Assembly: GCF_024666595.1 (NCBI RefSeq)
Contig: NZ_CP088296.1
Coordinates: 2,108,001-2,172,000 of the forward strand
Source: Sphingomonas sp. J315
Lineage (GTDB): Bacteria; Pseudomonadota; Alphaproteobacteria; Sphingomonadales; Sphingomonadaceae
Direction: 5' to 3'
Length of the DNA: 64,000 nt
Shown piece by piece: positions 7,391 to 17,746 of the stretch. Each line of letters opens with the position of its first letter. Within the stretch, counting starts at the first letter, position 1. Position numbers and translations under genes: made by a program. The notes below the pieces were generated by a model that did not search any database, was not told the DNA's origin, and saw only the letters and a program-made list of their open reading frames with translations.

Positions 7391-10207
7391 ATGCGCAAGC
7401 TCGTATCGAATCGGAAACTCGGCATCGCTCGCGGGAGCAGCGCCGCCGCGCTGGTCGTCGCATTGCTGTCTGCAACGCCGTCATTCGCACAAACCGCGCC
7501 TGCCGCGCCCGCGGAGGCTGTCGCCGAGGACGATACCGTCGTGGTCACCGGGTCGCGCATCGTGCGCGACGGGTTCGACCAGCCGACCCCGACCACGGTG
7601 ATCGGCGAGGCCGAACTGCGCCAGGGGCAGCGCCCGAATCTGGCTCAGGTGCTCAACGATTCGCCTGCCTTCCGCCCTAGCGTCACGCCGCAGGTGTCGG
7701 TCGGCAATACGTCGAGCGGCAGCGCGCCGGTCGACCTGCGCGGCCTGGGCACCAACCGCACCCTGACGCTGCTGGAGGGACGGCGCTTCGTCGGCAACAA
7801 CAATCTCAACTATGTCCCGATGAGCCTGGTCGAACGGGTCGAGGTGGTCACCGGCGGTGCCTCTGCGGCGTGGGGCTCGGACGCCGTCGCGGGCGTGGTC
7901 AACATCATCCTCAAGGACAGCTTCAAGGGCGTGACCGTTGGTGGCGTTGGCGGCATTTCGACGCGCGGCGACGGCGCGCGTTACGGTGGCGACATCACCG
8001 CGGGCACCTCCTTCGCCGATGGCCGGGGCCAGATCATGGTCACCGCCGAATATGTGAAGGACGAATCGATCCCCGATCGCAATTCGCGCGACCGGCTGGG
8101 CAGTGCGGGTATCGTCCGGCTCAACCCGACCTCGACCACCGACCTGCGCCAGATCCTCGTCCCCGACGTCAATTACGGCAACCAGACCCCCGGCGGCCTG
8201 ATCACCACTGGCGTGCTGGCCGGACAGATGTTCAACAGCGACGGCACGCTGCGTACCTATGGCGCGGGCACCTCGCTCAACGCCAACCCGGCGATCCGCT
8301 TTCCATCACAGGTACTGGGCGGTGCCGATGCGGTCGGGCTGTACGACGTCGTCGCCGTGACCACGCCGCTGGAGCGTATCAGCGCCTATGGCCGGGCCAC
8401 CTATGATTTCGGCGCGGTGAAGCTATGGGCGGATGTCAGCTATGGCCGGTCGCAATCGACCTATGCCTTCCTGCCCGACATCGGCATTTCGCCGGCGCTG
8501 ACGATTTCGGCGACCAACCCGTTCCTGTCGCAGACGATCCGCACCACGCTCGCCAATGCCGGCGAAACCAGCTTCACCCTCGGCCGCTTTTTCACCGGTC
8601 CCTACAGCCTGATCTATGACGGCACGCGCGAGCAGAAGGAGGGCGCGATCGGGATCGAGGCCGATCTTGGCGGCGGATGGAAGGCCAATGCGCATTTCAG
8701 CCATGGCGAAGTCGATCAGGCGCAGCGCATCCGCAACGCGCGCATCGTTTCGCGCTTCAACGCCGCGATCAACGCGGTGTCGAGCGGCGGCCAGATCGTG
8801 TGCGGGATCAATGCCGACGCCAGCACCACCAATGACGACGCGGCGTGCCGCCCGCTCAACCTGTTCGGCCTGAATGCGGCCTCGCCCGAGGCGCTCGCCT
8901 ATATCCGCGGCACGCAGCAGAACGACACGGTCAGCAAGCTCGATTCGGCGGCGGTGCAGATCCAGGGCGACCTGTTCTCGCTCTGGGCGGGGCCGGTGAC
9001 GGTCGCGTTCGGTGCGGAAAGCCGGTGGGAGGAGCAGAAGTCGGTCAGCGGCGCGCTCGACCTGGCCGGTGCGTTCGGCCCGCTCAACCTTTACGGTTCG
9101 CCGGTCAGCGGCGGGTTCGACGTGCAGGAGGGCTTTGCCGAAATCGCGCTCCCGCTGCTCGATATCGAGGGCACGGCCAAGATCGATACCACCGGCGCGG
9201 CGCGCTATTCGGATTATAGCCGCAGCGGCGGGATCTGGTCGTGGAAGGGCGGCGCCAACGTCACCCTGTTCGACACGGTGATGTTCCGCGGCACACGCTC
9301 GCGCGACATTCGCGCGCCGACCATCGGCGAGCTGTTCTCGACCCGCGCGATCAATGTCGGTCCGCTGGTCGATCGCGACACCGACGGGCGGGCTGCTGCC
9401 AACGCTGCCTACAACCCGACCCCGGCGACGGTAACCACCTACAGCGGCGGCAACCCGGACCTCATGCCGGAAATCAGCCACACCACCGCGCTGGGCGTAT
9501 CGTTCACGCCGAAGTTCATCCCGGGCTTCAAATTGTCGGTCGACTATTACGACATCAAGATCGACGGCGCGATCAGCACCCTGTCGGGCTCCAACCTGAC
9601 GCTGGCGTGCAAGAACGGCAACGCCGCCGCCTGTGCGCGGATCACCCGAGATGCGACGGGCACGGTCACCGAAGTCCGATCGAACTCCCAGAATCTGGCG
9701 ATCTTCGAAACCGGCGGTGTCGATATCGAGGCATCCTATGTCTTCCCGATGTCGGCGATCGCGAACATCCCCGGCACGATGCGCATTCGCGCGCTGGCAA
9801 CCCATGTTCGCGAATTCGTGATCGACACCGGCGTGTCGCGCGTCGACACGGCGGGCGATGTCGGTGCGGGCACCGGCAACGCGATCCCCAGCTGGCGCGG
9901 CGTCCTCAGTTTCGCCTACCAGAACGAGGTACTCGGGCTCGATGCGCGCGTCCGCTATGTCGGCGCGGGCAAGTTCAACAGCCAGCTCGACCAGTCGGTA
10001 AACCCGACCGGCTATCTGGTGAACAACGATATCGGTGCCTACACCTATCTCGATATGGGCGCGCGGGCGAAGGTGATGGACCGCGTCACTTTGTCGCTCA
10101 ACATCAACAACGTGCTCGACCAGAAGCCGCCGCTCAGCCCGGTCGGTCCGGTCTTCTACGACGCGATCGGCACCTATTTCACCTTTGGTGCGCGCCTGAA
10201 CTTCTAA
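7391..10207 (+). CDS. TonB-dependent outer-membrane receptor
   Basis: A 938-residue receptor. It has a signal peptide (cleavage after PSFAQ), a TonB-box-like DTVVVTGSR, a plug domain (about 55-180; LRGLGTNRTLTLLEGRR and VTGGASAAWGSDAVAGVVN) and a long beta-barrel ending in the typical terminal aromatic (YFTFGARLNF). It takes up a substrate across the outer membrane using TonB energy. The start has GGGGAGAAG 5 bp upstream. It is divergent from the peptide/D-amino-acid operon with a palindrome between them and is followed by a terminator and a Crp/Fnr regulator, so a peptide or amino-acid-derived ligand is plausible but unproven. Confidence 0.93.
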   Translation: MRKLVSNRKLGIARGSSAAALVVALLSATPSFAQTAPAAPAEAVAEDDTVVVTGSRIVRDGFDQPTPTTVIGEAELRQGQRPNLAQVLNDSPAFRPSVTPQVSVGNTSSGSAPVDLRGLGTNRTLTLLEGRRFVGNNNLNYVPMSLVERVEVVTGGASAAWGSDAVAGVVNIILKDSFKGVTVGGVGGISTRGDGARYGGDITAGTSFADGRGQIMVTAEYVKDESIPDRNSRDRLGSAGIVRLNPTSTTDLRQILVPDVNYGNQTPGGLITTGVLAGQMFNSDGTLRTYGAGTSLNANPAIRFPSQVLGGADAVGLYDVVAVTTPLERISAYGRATYDFGAVKLWADVSYGRSQSTYAFLPDIGISPALTISATNPFLSQTIRTTLANAGETSFTLGRFFTGPYSLIYDGTREQKEGAIGIEADLGGGWKANAHFSHGEVDQAQRIRNARIVSRFNAAINAVSSGGQIVCGINADASTTNDDAACRPLNLFGLNAASPEALAYIRGTQQNDTVSKLDSAAVQIQGDLFSLWAGPVTVAFGAESRWEEQKSVSGALDLAGAFGPLNLYGSPVSGGFDVQEGFAEIALPLLDIEGTAKIDTTGAARYSDYSRSGGIWSWKGGANVTLFDTVMFRGTRSRDIRAPTIGELFSTRAINVGPLVDRDTDGRAAANAAYNPTPATVTTYSGGNPDLMPEISHTTALGVSFTPKFIPGFKLSVDYYDIKIDGAISTLSGSNLTLACKNGNAAACARITRDATGTVTEVRSNSQNLAIFETGGVDIEASYVFPMSAIANIPGTMRIRALATHVREFVIDTGVSRVDTAGDVGAGTGNAIPSWRGVLSFAYQNEVLGLDARVRYVGAGKFNSQLDQSVNPTGYLVNNDIGAYTYLDMGARAKVMDRVTLSLNINNVLDQKPPLSPVGPVFYDAIGTYFTFGARLNF

Positions 10208-10232
10208 GCCCGACCCCTTGGGCGAACGGGGC

Positions 10233-10260
10233 GGCCCGGGCATCGCACGATGCCCGGGCC
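10233..10260 (+). terminator. Rho-independent-type terminator after the TonB receptor gene
   Basis: A perfect 13-bp GC-rich inverted repeat (GGCCCGGGCATCG / CGATGCCCGGGCC) begins 26 bp after the receptor stop and is followed by a short pyrimidine-rich tract (CTTCTGCTTT). The poor T-tract is common in high-GC genomes. Confidence 0.7.
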
Positions 10261-10314
10261 CTTCTGCTTTACGGACCCCAATCGCGGCCCACGCGTTGGC
10301 GGGGCGTGACCGAA

Positions 10315-11034
10315 ATGATCGACCGCCATTTCGCCCGCATCCGCGCGCGCCACAGCCTCGACACGGAGGAGGAGCGGGCGATTCGAGAGATCATCGGCGC
10401 TCCCCTGACCGTCCCGGCGCAGCGCACCTTTATCGAGGCGGGGACCCGGCTCGACCACAGCATCCTGATCCTCGACGGCATCGCAGCGCGCTACAAGGAC
10501 TTGAGCGACGGTCAGCGCCAGATCACCGAACTCCACGTTCCCGGCGACTTCGCCGATCTGCACAGCTTCACATTGAAGCGTCTCGATCATTCGCTGATCG
10601 CACTGACCCCGTGCCGCATCGCCGCGGTGCCCCATGCGCGGATCGAGGAACTGATCACCCGATACCCCCGCATCGGGCGGCTCTACTGGTTCTCGACCAA
10701 TCTCGACGCATCGATCCACCGCGAATGGGTGCTGTCGATGGGTATCCGCGATGCGCTCGCCCGGATCGCGCATCTGTTCTGCGAACTGCACCTACGGCTC
10801 GGCATCGTCGGGCTGGCCGATCCCGATTGCTATGCGCTCGCGCTCAGCCAGACCGATCTAGCCGAGTGCCACGGGCTCACCTCGATCCACGTCAACCGCT
10901 CGCTCCGCCGGTTGCGCGAAATGGGGGTACTCACCTTCCGCGCCGGGCGGGTCGAGATCACCGATGCGGTCGCGCTGCGTGCGATTGCCGAGTTCGATCC
11001 CGCCTATCTCTATCTCGATGCGGACCCGCTCTAA
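10315..11034 (+). CDS. Crp/Fnr family transcriptional regulator
   Basis: A 239-residue regulator with an N-terminal cyclic-nucleotide-binding-type beta-roll (about 25-130; ILDGIAARYKDLSDGQRQI, LHVPGDFADLHSF) and a C-terminal winged helix (about 165-225; SQTDLAECHGLTSIHVNRSL). No cysteine cluster of the Fnr type is seen in the sensor part. ATG 10315 is used, with GGGG about 10 bp upstream; an in-frame GTG at 10306 is an alternative. It stands alone between the TonB receptor terminator and a small gene, and could control the adjacent receptor. The ligand is unknown. Confidence 0.85.
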   Translation: MIDRHFARIRARHSLDTEEERAIREIIGAPLTVPAQRTFIEAGTRLDHSILILDGIAARYKDLSDGQRQITELHVPGDFADLHSFTLKRLDHSLIALTPCRIAAVPHARIEELITRYPRIGRLYWFSTNLDASIHREWVLSMGIRDALARIAHLFCELHLRLGIVGLADPDCYALALSQTDLAECHGLTSIHVNRSLRRLREMGVLTFRAGRVEITDAVALRAIAEFDPAYLYLDADPL

Positions 11035-11095
11035 CACGGGTTAGCCGGTCCGCCTCGCCCGACGCGCTACGCCTCCGTGAACAGGAGGACGCGCC

Positions 11096-11263
11096 ATGGA
11101 AGCTGATCTCGACTATTACCGTGCGCGGGCGGCGGAAGAGCGGGCGCGTGCGGAAGCCGCCATCGATCCCGCAGTCCGCGCCGCGCACCGGGCCATGGCC
11201 GAACGTTATGAACGCGTCGCGGCGGGCGAGAAACTCACGCTTGGCATCGTCGAGCGCGGGTAG
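11096..11263 (+). CDS. Small hypothetical protein (55 aa)
   Basis: MEADLDYYRARAAEERARAE begins a 55-residue, highly charged, probably helical protein with no signal peptide or membrane segment. A strong AGGAGG lies 8 bp before the ATG, which supports translation. It sits between the Crp/Fnr gene and the alginate operon promoter region. Similar short acidic/arginine-rich proteins are common in sphingomonads; no function is known. Confidence 0.7.
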   Translation: MEADLDYYRARAAEERARAEAAIDPAVRAAHRAMAERYERVAAGEKLTLGIVERG

Positions 11264-11317
11264 GGCCAACGTCGTCGCGACGAAATGGTATGAAGACCCC
11301 TTGAAGTGTTACGACCA

Positions 11318-11332
11318 ATTGGTTAGTCCAAT
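11318..11332. promoter_or_regulatory. GntR/FCD-type operator candidate upstream of the alginate lyase operon
   Basis: ATTGGTTAGTCCAAT is a 15-bp palindrome (ATTGG-N5-CCAAT) ending 30 bp before the PL6 lyase start. It matches the ATTGGTnnnACCAAT pattern of FadR/PdhR/UxuR-type GntR operators with one mismatch. A near-identical site lies upstream of the second TonB receptor (18609), and a GntR/FCD gene closes the locus, so this is the likely autoregulated operator set. Confidence 0.65.
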
Positions 11333-11362
11333 GGGTATAGAGAACAGATTGAGGGGATCGGG

Positions 11363-13545
11363 ATGCGGATTGGGGCACTCATTGCAGTTGCGGTGATCGC
11401 CGCGCCGATGCCCGCGTTCGCCGCAGACTATCTCGTCGCCGACCCCGCCGCCTATGCCGCTGCGGTCAAGAAAGCGAAGCCCGGCGATCGCATCATCCTG
11501 CGCGACGGGGTGTGGCGCGACTTCCAGATCGTCTTTACCGGGCGCGGCACCGCCGACAATCCGATCACGCTGACCGCACAGACCCCGGGCAGGGTCATCA
11601 TTTCCGGTCAGTCCAACCTGCGCATCGGCGGCGAACATCTCGTCGTCTCCAACCTCGTCTTCCGCAACGGCTTTTCGCCGACCAAGGAACTGATCGCGCT
11701 CCGCCGCGATCTGAAGACGCCCGCATCGCACACGCGCCTGACCGGCATCGTGGTCGATCGCTTCACCAATCCCGATCGTCGCGCGGAGGATATCTGGGTT
11801 GCGCTCTATGGCACCGACAACCGCGTCGACCACAGCTGGTTCGCGGGCAAGGGCAATGGCGGCGTCACCCTCGCGGTGATCCGGCCCAAGGGACAGGGGC
11901 AGGAGAACCGCGCACGCATCGACCATAATTTCTTCGGCCCGCGCCCCCGCTCGGCTCCAACGGTGGCGAGACGATCCGCATCGGCACCAGCGACGAATCG
12001 CTCAGCGATTCGAAGTCGATCGTCGAGAATAACTGGTTCGAACGCTGCGATGGCGAGGTCGAGATCGTCTCGGTCAAGGCCGGTGGCAACATCATCCGCG
12101 GCAACATGGTCGTCGAATCGCAGGGCGCGATCGTGCTGCGCCACGGCAACGGCAATCTGGTCGAGCGCAACATCTTCCTGGGGCGCGGCAAGCCGTCGAC
12201 CGGGGGTATCCGCGTGATCAACCGTGACCAGATCGTACGGCACAATTATCTGGAAGGCGTCACCGGCACCTCGTTCCTCAGCGCCATCGCCGTGATGCAC
12301 GGCGTGCCCAATTCGACGATCAATCGCTATCACCAGGTCGCCAATGCGGTGATCGAACGCAATACGATCGTGGACGCCGCGCGCATCACCTTCGGCGCGG
12401 GGGCGGATGCCGAACGCAGCGCGCCGCCGGTGTCGAGCAGGTTCGAGCGCAACCTGATCTACACCGCATCGGGCAAGGATATCGTCCGGGTCGAGGGCGA
12501 TGCGTCGGGCATCGCCATGGCCGGCAACGTCCAGTCCGGCCCGGCACCCAAGGGGCTGACCGGTTTCGCGCGGGCCGACATCAAGCTGGTTCGCGCGGCC
12601 AATGGCCTGCTCTATCCCGCCGACCCCGCGCTCGCGAACGTCGGCGCGCCCCGCGACCTCGTCATGCTCAAGCGCGAGGATGCCGGCCCGGCCTGGTATC
12701 CCAAGGACGCCGCCGCCGCGAGCGGTCGCACGCTCGACGCGGCCCCCGGCGCGCTGGCGCAGGCGGTGGCAGCATCCGGCCCCGGCGACACGATCCGCGT
12801 CGCCCCCGGCACGCATCGCGTCACAGCGCCGATCCCGGTCGGCCACAGCCTGACGCTCACCGGCCCGCGCGCCGCGATCCTCGAAAGCGCGTCGCCGACC
12901 CTGTTCCAGCTGCTCCCCGGCGGAAGTCTTCACTTCAGCGGCGTCACCCTCTCCGGCGTCGCTGCCTCACCGGCTGCGGCGCGCGCCGCCCTCATTCGCG
13001 CGCCGCAGTCGGTGAGCATTTTGAACTATCGCGTGTCGCTGACCGATGTCGCCGTGCGCGGCGCGGGCGATGTCATCGCGACGACTGCAGGCACCTTCGC
13101 CGAGGATATCGAAATCCGCCGCTCGAGCTTCGCCAACGTCTCCGGTGCGGTGGTCGCAGCCGCCGCCGAGACCGGCAGCAAGGGCCTGTACAGTGCCGAG
13201 CGGATCACCGTCGCCGACAGCGACTTCACCGATGTGGCGACCATCGCCGATGTCGCGCGGCTCGGAACTGATGAAAGCACCTTCGGTCCGTGGTTCGCGA
13301 TGACCGGCAACCGCGTTGCCGGCGGCGGTGCGGTGCGCCTCTCGGGGGTTCAGAATGTCACGATCAGCGGCAACCGGTTTGAGCGGGCAGGGGGCATCGC
13401 CATCGCCAACAGCGTCGGCGCGCCGGTGGTGCGGATCACCGCCAATGTCTTCGCCGCGACGCCCGAACCGGCAATCACCCGTCTCTACCCACAGGGAGCG
13501 CCCGACATTCTGGTCGCCGACAACCGCGTCGAGGCGCTGCAATGA
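11363..13545 (+). pseudogene. Alginate lyase, PL6 family (chondroitinase-B-like), frameshifted at a C run (probable sequence error)
   Basis: An exported (signal peptide ending AFAAD) right-handed beta-helix polysaccharide lyase. The first frame reads through AKPGDRIILRDGVW and RIDHNFFGPRP, then the frame is lost at the C5 run 11944-11948. Adding one C continues it as GGETIRIGTSDESLSDSKS and later VESQGAIVLRHGNGNLVERN, giving 727 residues, the size of two-domain PL6 alginate lyases. The second half has its own beta-helix start (AVAASGPGDTIRVAPGTHRV). PL6 enzymes cleave poly-mannuronate or mixed alginate by beta-elimination. It overlaps the PL17 gene by 4 bp (ATGA) and follows a GntR-type operator. 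Repair by one base argues for an assembly error. Confidence 0.85.
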
Positions 13546-15719
13546 TCCGCATCACGCTCGCCGCATTGCTGCTCGCCAGCGCCGCGCCCGCCTTCGCGCA
13601 GGACGCTGCGACCGCGCCCGTCCTCACCAGCCTCGAAGCCTATCGCGCGATGACCGCCGGCGCCGAGTCCGCCCCGCTGTTTGCGCGCGAGCTCGCCGCC
13701 GCACGCAAATCGGTCGATGCCGCCATCCGTGCGGGGATCGACGTGCCGATCCCAAAAGATCGCGGCGGCGGGCCGACGCATGAGCGGCACAAGGCGAACT
13801 ACAAGCTGATCCAGCAGGCGGGGACGCTCTACCGGGTGACCGGCGAGCGCCGCTACGCCGACTATGTCCGCGACTTGCTGCTCGCCTATGCGAAGCTGTA
13901 TCCGACGCTTGCGAACCACCCTGCCGCGTCGAATCAGGTGCCGGGCCGGCTGTTCTGGCAGAGCCTTAACGACAGCGTCTGGCTGGTCCATGCGATCCAG
14001 GGTTACGACGCGGTCCGCGCCGACCTGACCGCTGCCGAGCGCAAGACGATCGACGAGCAGGTGTTCCGTCGCATTGCCGCGTGGCTGACCAGCGAGCCCA
14101 AGACGTTCGACCGCATTCACAATCATTCGACCTGGGCCAATGCCGGGGTCGGCATGACCGGTTACGTCCTGCGCGATCCCGTATTGGTCGAGCAGGCACT
14201 CAAGGGCAGCGACCGCTCGGGCAAGGTTGGCTTCCTGCGTCAGCTCGATGAACTCTTCTCCCCCGACGGCTACTATGCCGAGGGGCCGTACTATCAGCGC
14301 TACGCGCTCCAGCCCTTCGTCGTGTTCGCGCAGGCGATCGAGGCGAACGAGCCGCAGCGAAAGATCTTCACCTACCGCGACGGGATCGTGCTCAAGGCGA
14401 TCCGTACCGCGATCCAGACCAGCTACGGCGGCTATTTCTTCCCGATCAACGACGCGATGCCCGACAAGAGCCTCAAGACCGAGGAACTCTATCAGGGTGT
14501 AGCCATCGGCTATGCCGCGACCCGCGATCCCGGCCTGCTCGGCATCGCCAAATGGCAGGACAAGGTCGCCCTCTCGCCCGAGGGCTTCGCGGTCGCGCGC
14601 GACATTGCGGCGAGAAAGGCCAAACCCTTTGCCTTCGCCTCCACCCTGCTCCGCGACGGGCCACAGGGCCGCGACGGCGCGCTCGCCATCCTGCGCTCCG
14701 GTCCGCACGACACCGCGCAGGTGGTCGTCGCCAAGAATACGGCGCAGGGCATGGGCCACGGCCATTTCGACAAGCTCAACTGGCTGCTCTACGACAATGG
14801 CCAGGCGGTGGTGACAGATTACGGCGCCGCCCGCTTCCTCAATATCGAGGCGAAGGACGGCGGTCGTTACCTTCCCGAAAACGACAGCTGGGCGCAGCAG
14901 AGCGTCGCGCACAACACGCTGGTCGTGAACGAAACCAGCCATTTCGACGCGAAGCTCGCGCCGGCTGAAAAGGTGGCGCCGGTCCAGTTGGCGTTCCAGG
15001 GCGAAGGACCGGCCCGCTATTCGATCGGCGAGATGGCGGGTGCCTATCCCGGCATCGTCTTCCGCCGCGCGCTGGTCCAGATCGACATGGGCAAGAACGC
15101 CCCGCTCGTCCTCGATCTGATGACCGTAAAGAACGCAGGCAAGGCAACCTATGACCTGCCGCTCCACTTCGCCGGGCACATCATCGATACCGACGTGAAA
15201 CTGGCATCGAACGTCACCACCCGCCCGGTGCTGGGCAAGGCGAACGGCTATCAGCATCTCTGGGTCGATGCGACGGGGCCGCTTGCGAACGGGCAGGGGC
15301 GCGTTACCTGGATCAATCAGGGGCGCTTCTACAGTTACCGCATGGCGACGCCCGGCGCGCAGCTGATCGTCGCCGAAAGCGGCGCGAACGATCCGCGCTT
15401 CAACCTGCGCCGTGAACCGGTGCTGATCCAGCGGCTGAGCGGGGCAGGGGACGCCGCGTTCCTCAGCCTGCTCGAACCGCATGGCCGCTACGACGCCGCG
15501 ACCGAGACCACGACCGGCAGCCGCAGCGCGGTGACCGGCCTGACCATGACCGAAACGGGCGGCGCGCGCGTCGCGACGATCACCCTCACCGGCGGGCGCA
15601 GCATCCTGATCGCCATCGCCACCGACACCACTGCGGGCAAGGCGCACAGCGTCACCGTGAACGGGCGCAAGCTCGACTGGAGCGGCCCGGTCGGCCGGTT
15701 CGATGGAGAGAGCAAATGA
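13542..15719 (+). CDS. Oligo-alginate lyase, PL17 family (heparinase II/III-like)
   Basis: A 725-residue exported protein (signal peptide ending AFAQ) with an N-terminal alpha/alpha-toroid (about 25-370) and a C-terminal heparinase II/III beta-sandwich (about 380-725). The PL17 active-site blocks are visible: NHSTWANAG (N194, H195), EGPYYQRYALQPF (tyrosine near 250) and GHGHFDKLNW. PL17 enzymes act exolytically on alginate oligomers to give unsaturated monouronate, which becomes DEH. It is translationally coupled to the PL6 gene before it and the MFS transporter after it. The set forms a complete depolymerisation unit. Confidence 0.92.
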   Translation: MIRITLAALLLASAAPAFAQDAATAPVLTSLEAYRAMTAGAESAPLFARELAAARKSVDAAIRAGIDVPIPKDRGGGPTHERHKANYKLIQQAGTLYRVTGERRYADYVRDLLLAYAKLYPTLANHPAASNQVPGRLFWQSLNDSVWLVHAIQGYDAVRADLTAAERKTIDEQVFRRIAAWLTSEPKTFDRIHNHSTWANAGVGMTGYVLRDPVLVEQALKGSDRSGKVGFLRQLDELFSPDGYYAEGPYYQRYALQPFVVFAQAIEANEPQRKIFTYRDGIVLKAIRTAIQTSYGGYFFPINDAMPDKSLKTEELYQGVAIGYAATRDPGLLGIAKWQDKVALSPEGFAVARDIAARKAKPFAFASTLLRDGPQGRDGALAILRSGPHDTAQVVVAKNTAQGMGHGHFDKLNWLLYDNGQAVVTDYGAARFLNIEAKDGGRYLPENDSWAQQSVAHNTLVVNETSHFDAKLAPAEKVAPVQLAFQGEGPARYSIGEMAGAYPGIVFRRALVQIDMGKNAPLVLDLMTVKNAGKATYDLPLHFAGHIIDTDVKLASNVTTRPVLGKANGYQHLWVDATGPLANGQGRVTWINQGRFYSYRMATPGAQLIVAESGANDPRFNLRREPVLIQRLSGAGDAAFLSLLEPHGRYDAATETTTGSRSAVTGLTMTETGGARVATITLTGGRSILIAIATDTTAGKAHSVTVNGRKLDWSGPVGRFDGESK

Positions 15720-16993
15720 AATCCGGGTTCCGCTGGTGGATCATCGGCCTGATCGCGATCGCGACGGTCATCAATTACATCGACCGCAATGCGCTTGCGG
15801 TGATGTGGCCTGAAGTCGCCAAGGACATCGGCGCGACCAAGGAAGATTATGCGCTGCTGGTGACCATCTTCATGGTTTTCTACGCGCTCGGCCAGTCGAT
15901 CTTCGGCAAGATTTTCGACGTGGTCGGCACCCGCATGGGCTTCGCCATCTCGATCGTCGTCTGGTCGCTGTCGATCGCCGCGCACAGTCTGGTCCGCTCG
16001 ATGCTCGTCCTGGGCGTGCTCCGCGCTGCGCTCGGCGTCAGCGAGGCGGGCAACTGGCCCGGCGCGGCCAAGGCCAACGCCACCTGGTTCCCGCGCTCCG
16101 AACGCGCCTTTGCGCAGGGGATTTTCAACGCCGGCGCGTCGATGGGCGCGATCGTGTCCGCGCCGCTGATCGCGATCCTGTTCGGCTTTGTCGGCTGGCG
16201 GACGACCTTCGTCATCATCGGCGTGTTCGGCTTCCTGTGGCTGCTGCCGTGGATCTGGGTCTACAAATCCGACCCCGACGCCCACCCCTGGCTCAGCAAG
16301 GCCGAGCGCGAACACATCCTCGGCGCGAACGAGGCGGAGGGCGGCGTAAAGAGCGCCGGCTACGCCCCCTCGATGGGCCAACTGCTGCGCCATCGTCAGG
16401 CATGGGCGGTCATGTCGGGCCGCTTCTTCCTCGATCCGATCTGGTGGCTGTTCGTCTCGTGGCTGCCGATCTACCTCAACGAAAGCTTCGGCTTCGACGT
16501 CAAGCAGATCGGCATGTTCGCCTGGGTGCCGTTCGTCGGCGCGATGGCCGGATCGCTGTCGGGCGGCTGGCTGTCGGGCAAGCTCATCCAGCGCGGCTGG
16601 AGTACCGACCGGGCGCGAAAGAGCGTGATTGCGCTCGGCTGCATCATCATGCTGCCCGCACTGCTGCTCACCGCGACCGCCGCGACGCCGCTCTATGCCG
16701 TGCTGCTGATCGCCGCGATCCTGTTCGGCTTTCAGGTCGCGATCAACAATATCCAGACGCTGCCGTCCGACTGGTTCGGCGGTGGCGCAGTCGGCTCGCT
16801 CGCCGGGATCAGCGGCACGGCGGCGGTCGCGGGCACGCTGATCACCACCTGGCTGGTCCCGTCGATGACCGCGACCAGCTTCGCACCGATCTTCATCCTC
16901 GGCGCGGCGCTCGTGCCGCTGTCGCTGATCTGCATCTTCATCGGCGGGCGCATCGAGCCCGTCCAATCGAACACTCAAGACCAAGGGGCATAA
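15716..16993 (+). CDS. MFS transporter, anion:cation symporter family, hexuronate (ExuT)-like
   Basis: A 425-residue inner-membrane transporter with about 12 hydrophobic segments. Family features include VINYIDRNALAVMWPEVAKD in the first segment and the loop GVSEAGNWPGAAKANATWFP, characteristic of the ACS/ExuT branch that imports hexuronates and related sugar acids with protons. ATGA overlap with the PL17 gene and immediate succession by an SDR gene indicate one operon. In this setting the natural cargo would be the alginate-derived unsaturated uronate (DEH) or uronate monomers. Cargo is inferred from context. Confidence 0.9.
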   Translation: MKSGFRWWIIGLIAIATVINYIDRNALAVMWPEVAKDIGATKEDYALLVTIFMVFYALGQSIFGKIFDVVGTRMGFAISIVVWSLSIAAHSLVRSMLVLGVLRAALGVSEAGNWPGAAKANATWFPRSERAFAQGIFNAGASMGAIVSAPLIAILFGFVGWRTTFVIIGVFGFLWLLPWIWVYKSDPDAHPWLSKAEREHILGANEAEGGVKSAGYAPSMGQLLRHRQAWAVMSGRFFLDPIWWLFVSWLPIYLNESFGFDVKQIGMFAWVPFVGAMAGSLSGGWLSGKLIQRGWSTDRARKSVIALGCIIMLPALLLTATAATPLYAVLLIAAILFGFQVAINNIQTLPSDWFGGGAVGSLAGISGTAAVAGTLITTWLVPSMTATSFAPIFILGAALVPLSLICIFIGGRIEPVQSNTQDQGA

Positions 16994-17746
16994 ATGCGTT
17001 TCAAGGACAAGCTCGCCATCGTCACCGGTGGCGGTCGCGACATCGGCCGTTCGATCTCGCTGCGACTCGCGGCAGAGGGCGCGAAGGTCGTCATCAACTA
17101 TCGCAGCGACGAGGCAGCGGCACAGGACACACTGGCTACGGTCGAGGCAGCAGGCGGCACCGCGTTGCTCCACCGCGCCGATGTGACGAAGTCCGACGAG
17201 GTCGCCGAGCTGATCGCTGCGGCGGCACAGTTCGGCGGCGGCGCGATCGACGTGCTCGTCAACTGCGCGGGCGGCATGGTCGCGCGCAAGACGCTGTCCG
17301 AGATGGACGAAGCGTTCTTCGACACCGTCATGGACCTGAACTTCAAGTCCGCCTTCCTCGTTACCAAGGCGGCGCTCCCGCACCTCGCCAGGGGGTCGGC
17401 GATCGTCAACCTGTCCTCGCTCGCCGCGCGCGACGGCGGCGGGCCGGGCGCGAGCATCTATGCCGCGTCGAAGGGCGCGCTGACCACGCTGACGCGCGGC
17501 TGGGCGAAGGAGCTGGGTCCGCAGGGCATCCGCGTCAACGCGCTGTGCCCGGGCCTGATCGGCACTAGCTTCCACGACATCTTCTCCAAGCCCGAGGGAC
17601 GCGCCGCGGTCGCCGGCAACACCCCGCTGCGCCGCGAAGGCCATCCCGACGAGGTCGCTGCCGCAGTGGCATTCCTCGCCTCCGACGATGCCTCCTTCCT
17701 CACCGGACTCAACATGGACATCAACGGGGGGCTCGCCTTCTCATGA
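16994..17746 (+). CDS. SDR family oxidoreductase, probable DEH (alginate monouronate) reductase
   Basis: A 250-residue classical short-chain dehydrogenase. It has the cofactor loop TGGGRDIGRS (about 11-20), NCAGG, and the catalytic YAASK with an upstream serine (NLSSLAA); the C-terminus is GLNMDINGGLAFS. In alginate utilisation loci such enzymes reduce 4-deoxy-L-erythro-5-hexoseulose uronate to 2-keto-3-deoxygluconate. The start follows the MFS stop with no gap, and the 3' end overlaps the esterase gene by 4 bp. Family is certain; the DEH role follows from the operon. No KDG kinase or aldolase gene is in the window. Confidence 0.88.
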   Translation: MRFKDKLAIVTGGGRDIGRSISLRLAAEGAKVVINYRSDEAAAQDTLATVEAAGGTALLHRADVTKSDEVAELIAAAAQFGGGAIDVLVNCAGGMVARKTLSEMDEAFFDTVMDLNFKSAFLVTKAALPHLARGSAIVNLSSLAARDGGGPGASIYAASKGALTTLTRGWAKELGPQGIRVNALCPGLIGTSFHDIFSKPEGRAAVAGNTPLRREGHPDEVAAAVAFLASDDASFLTGLNMDINGGLAFS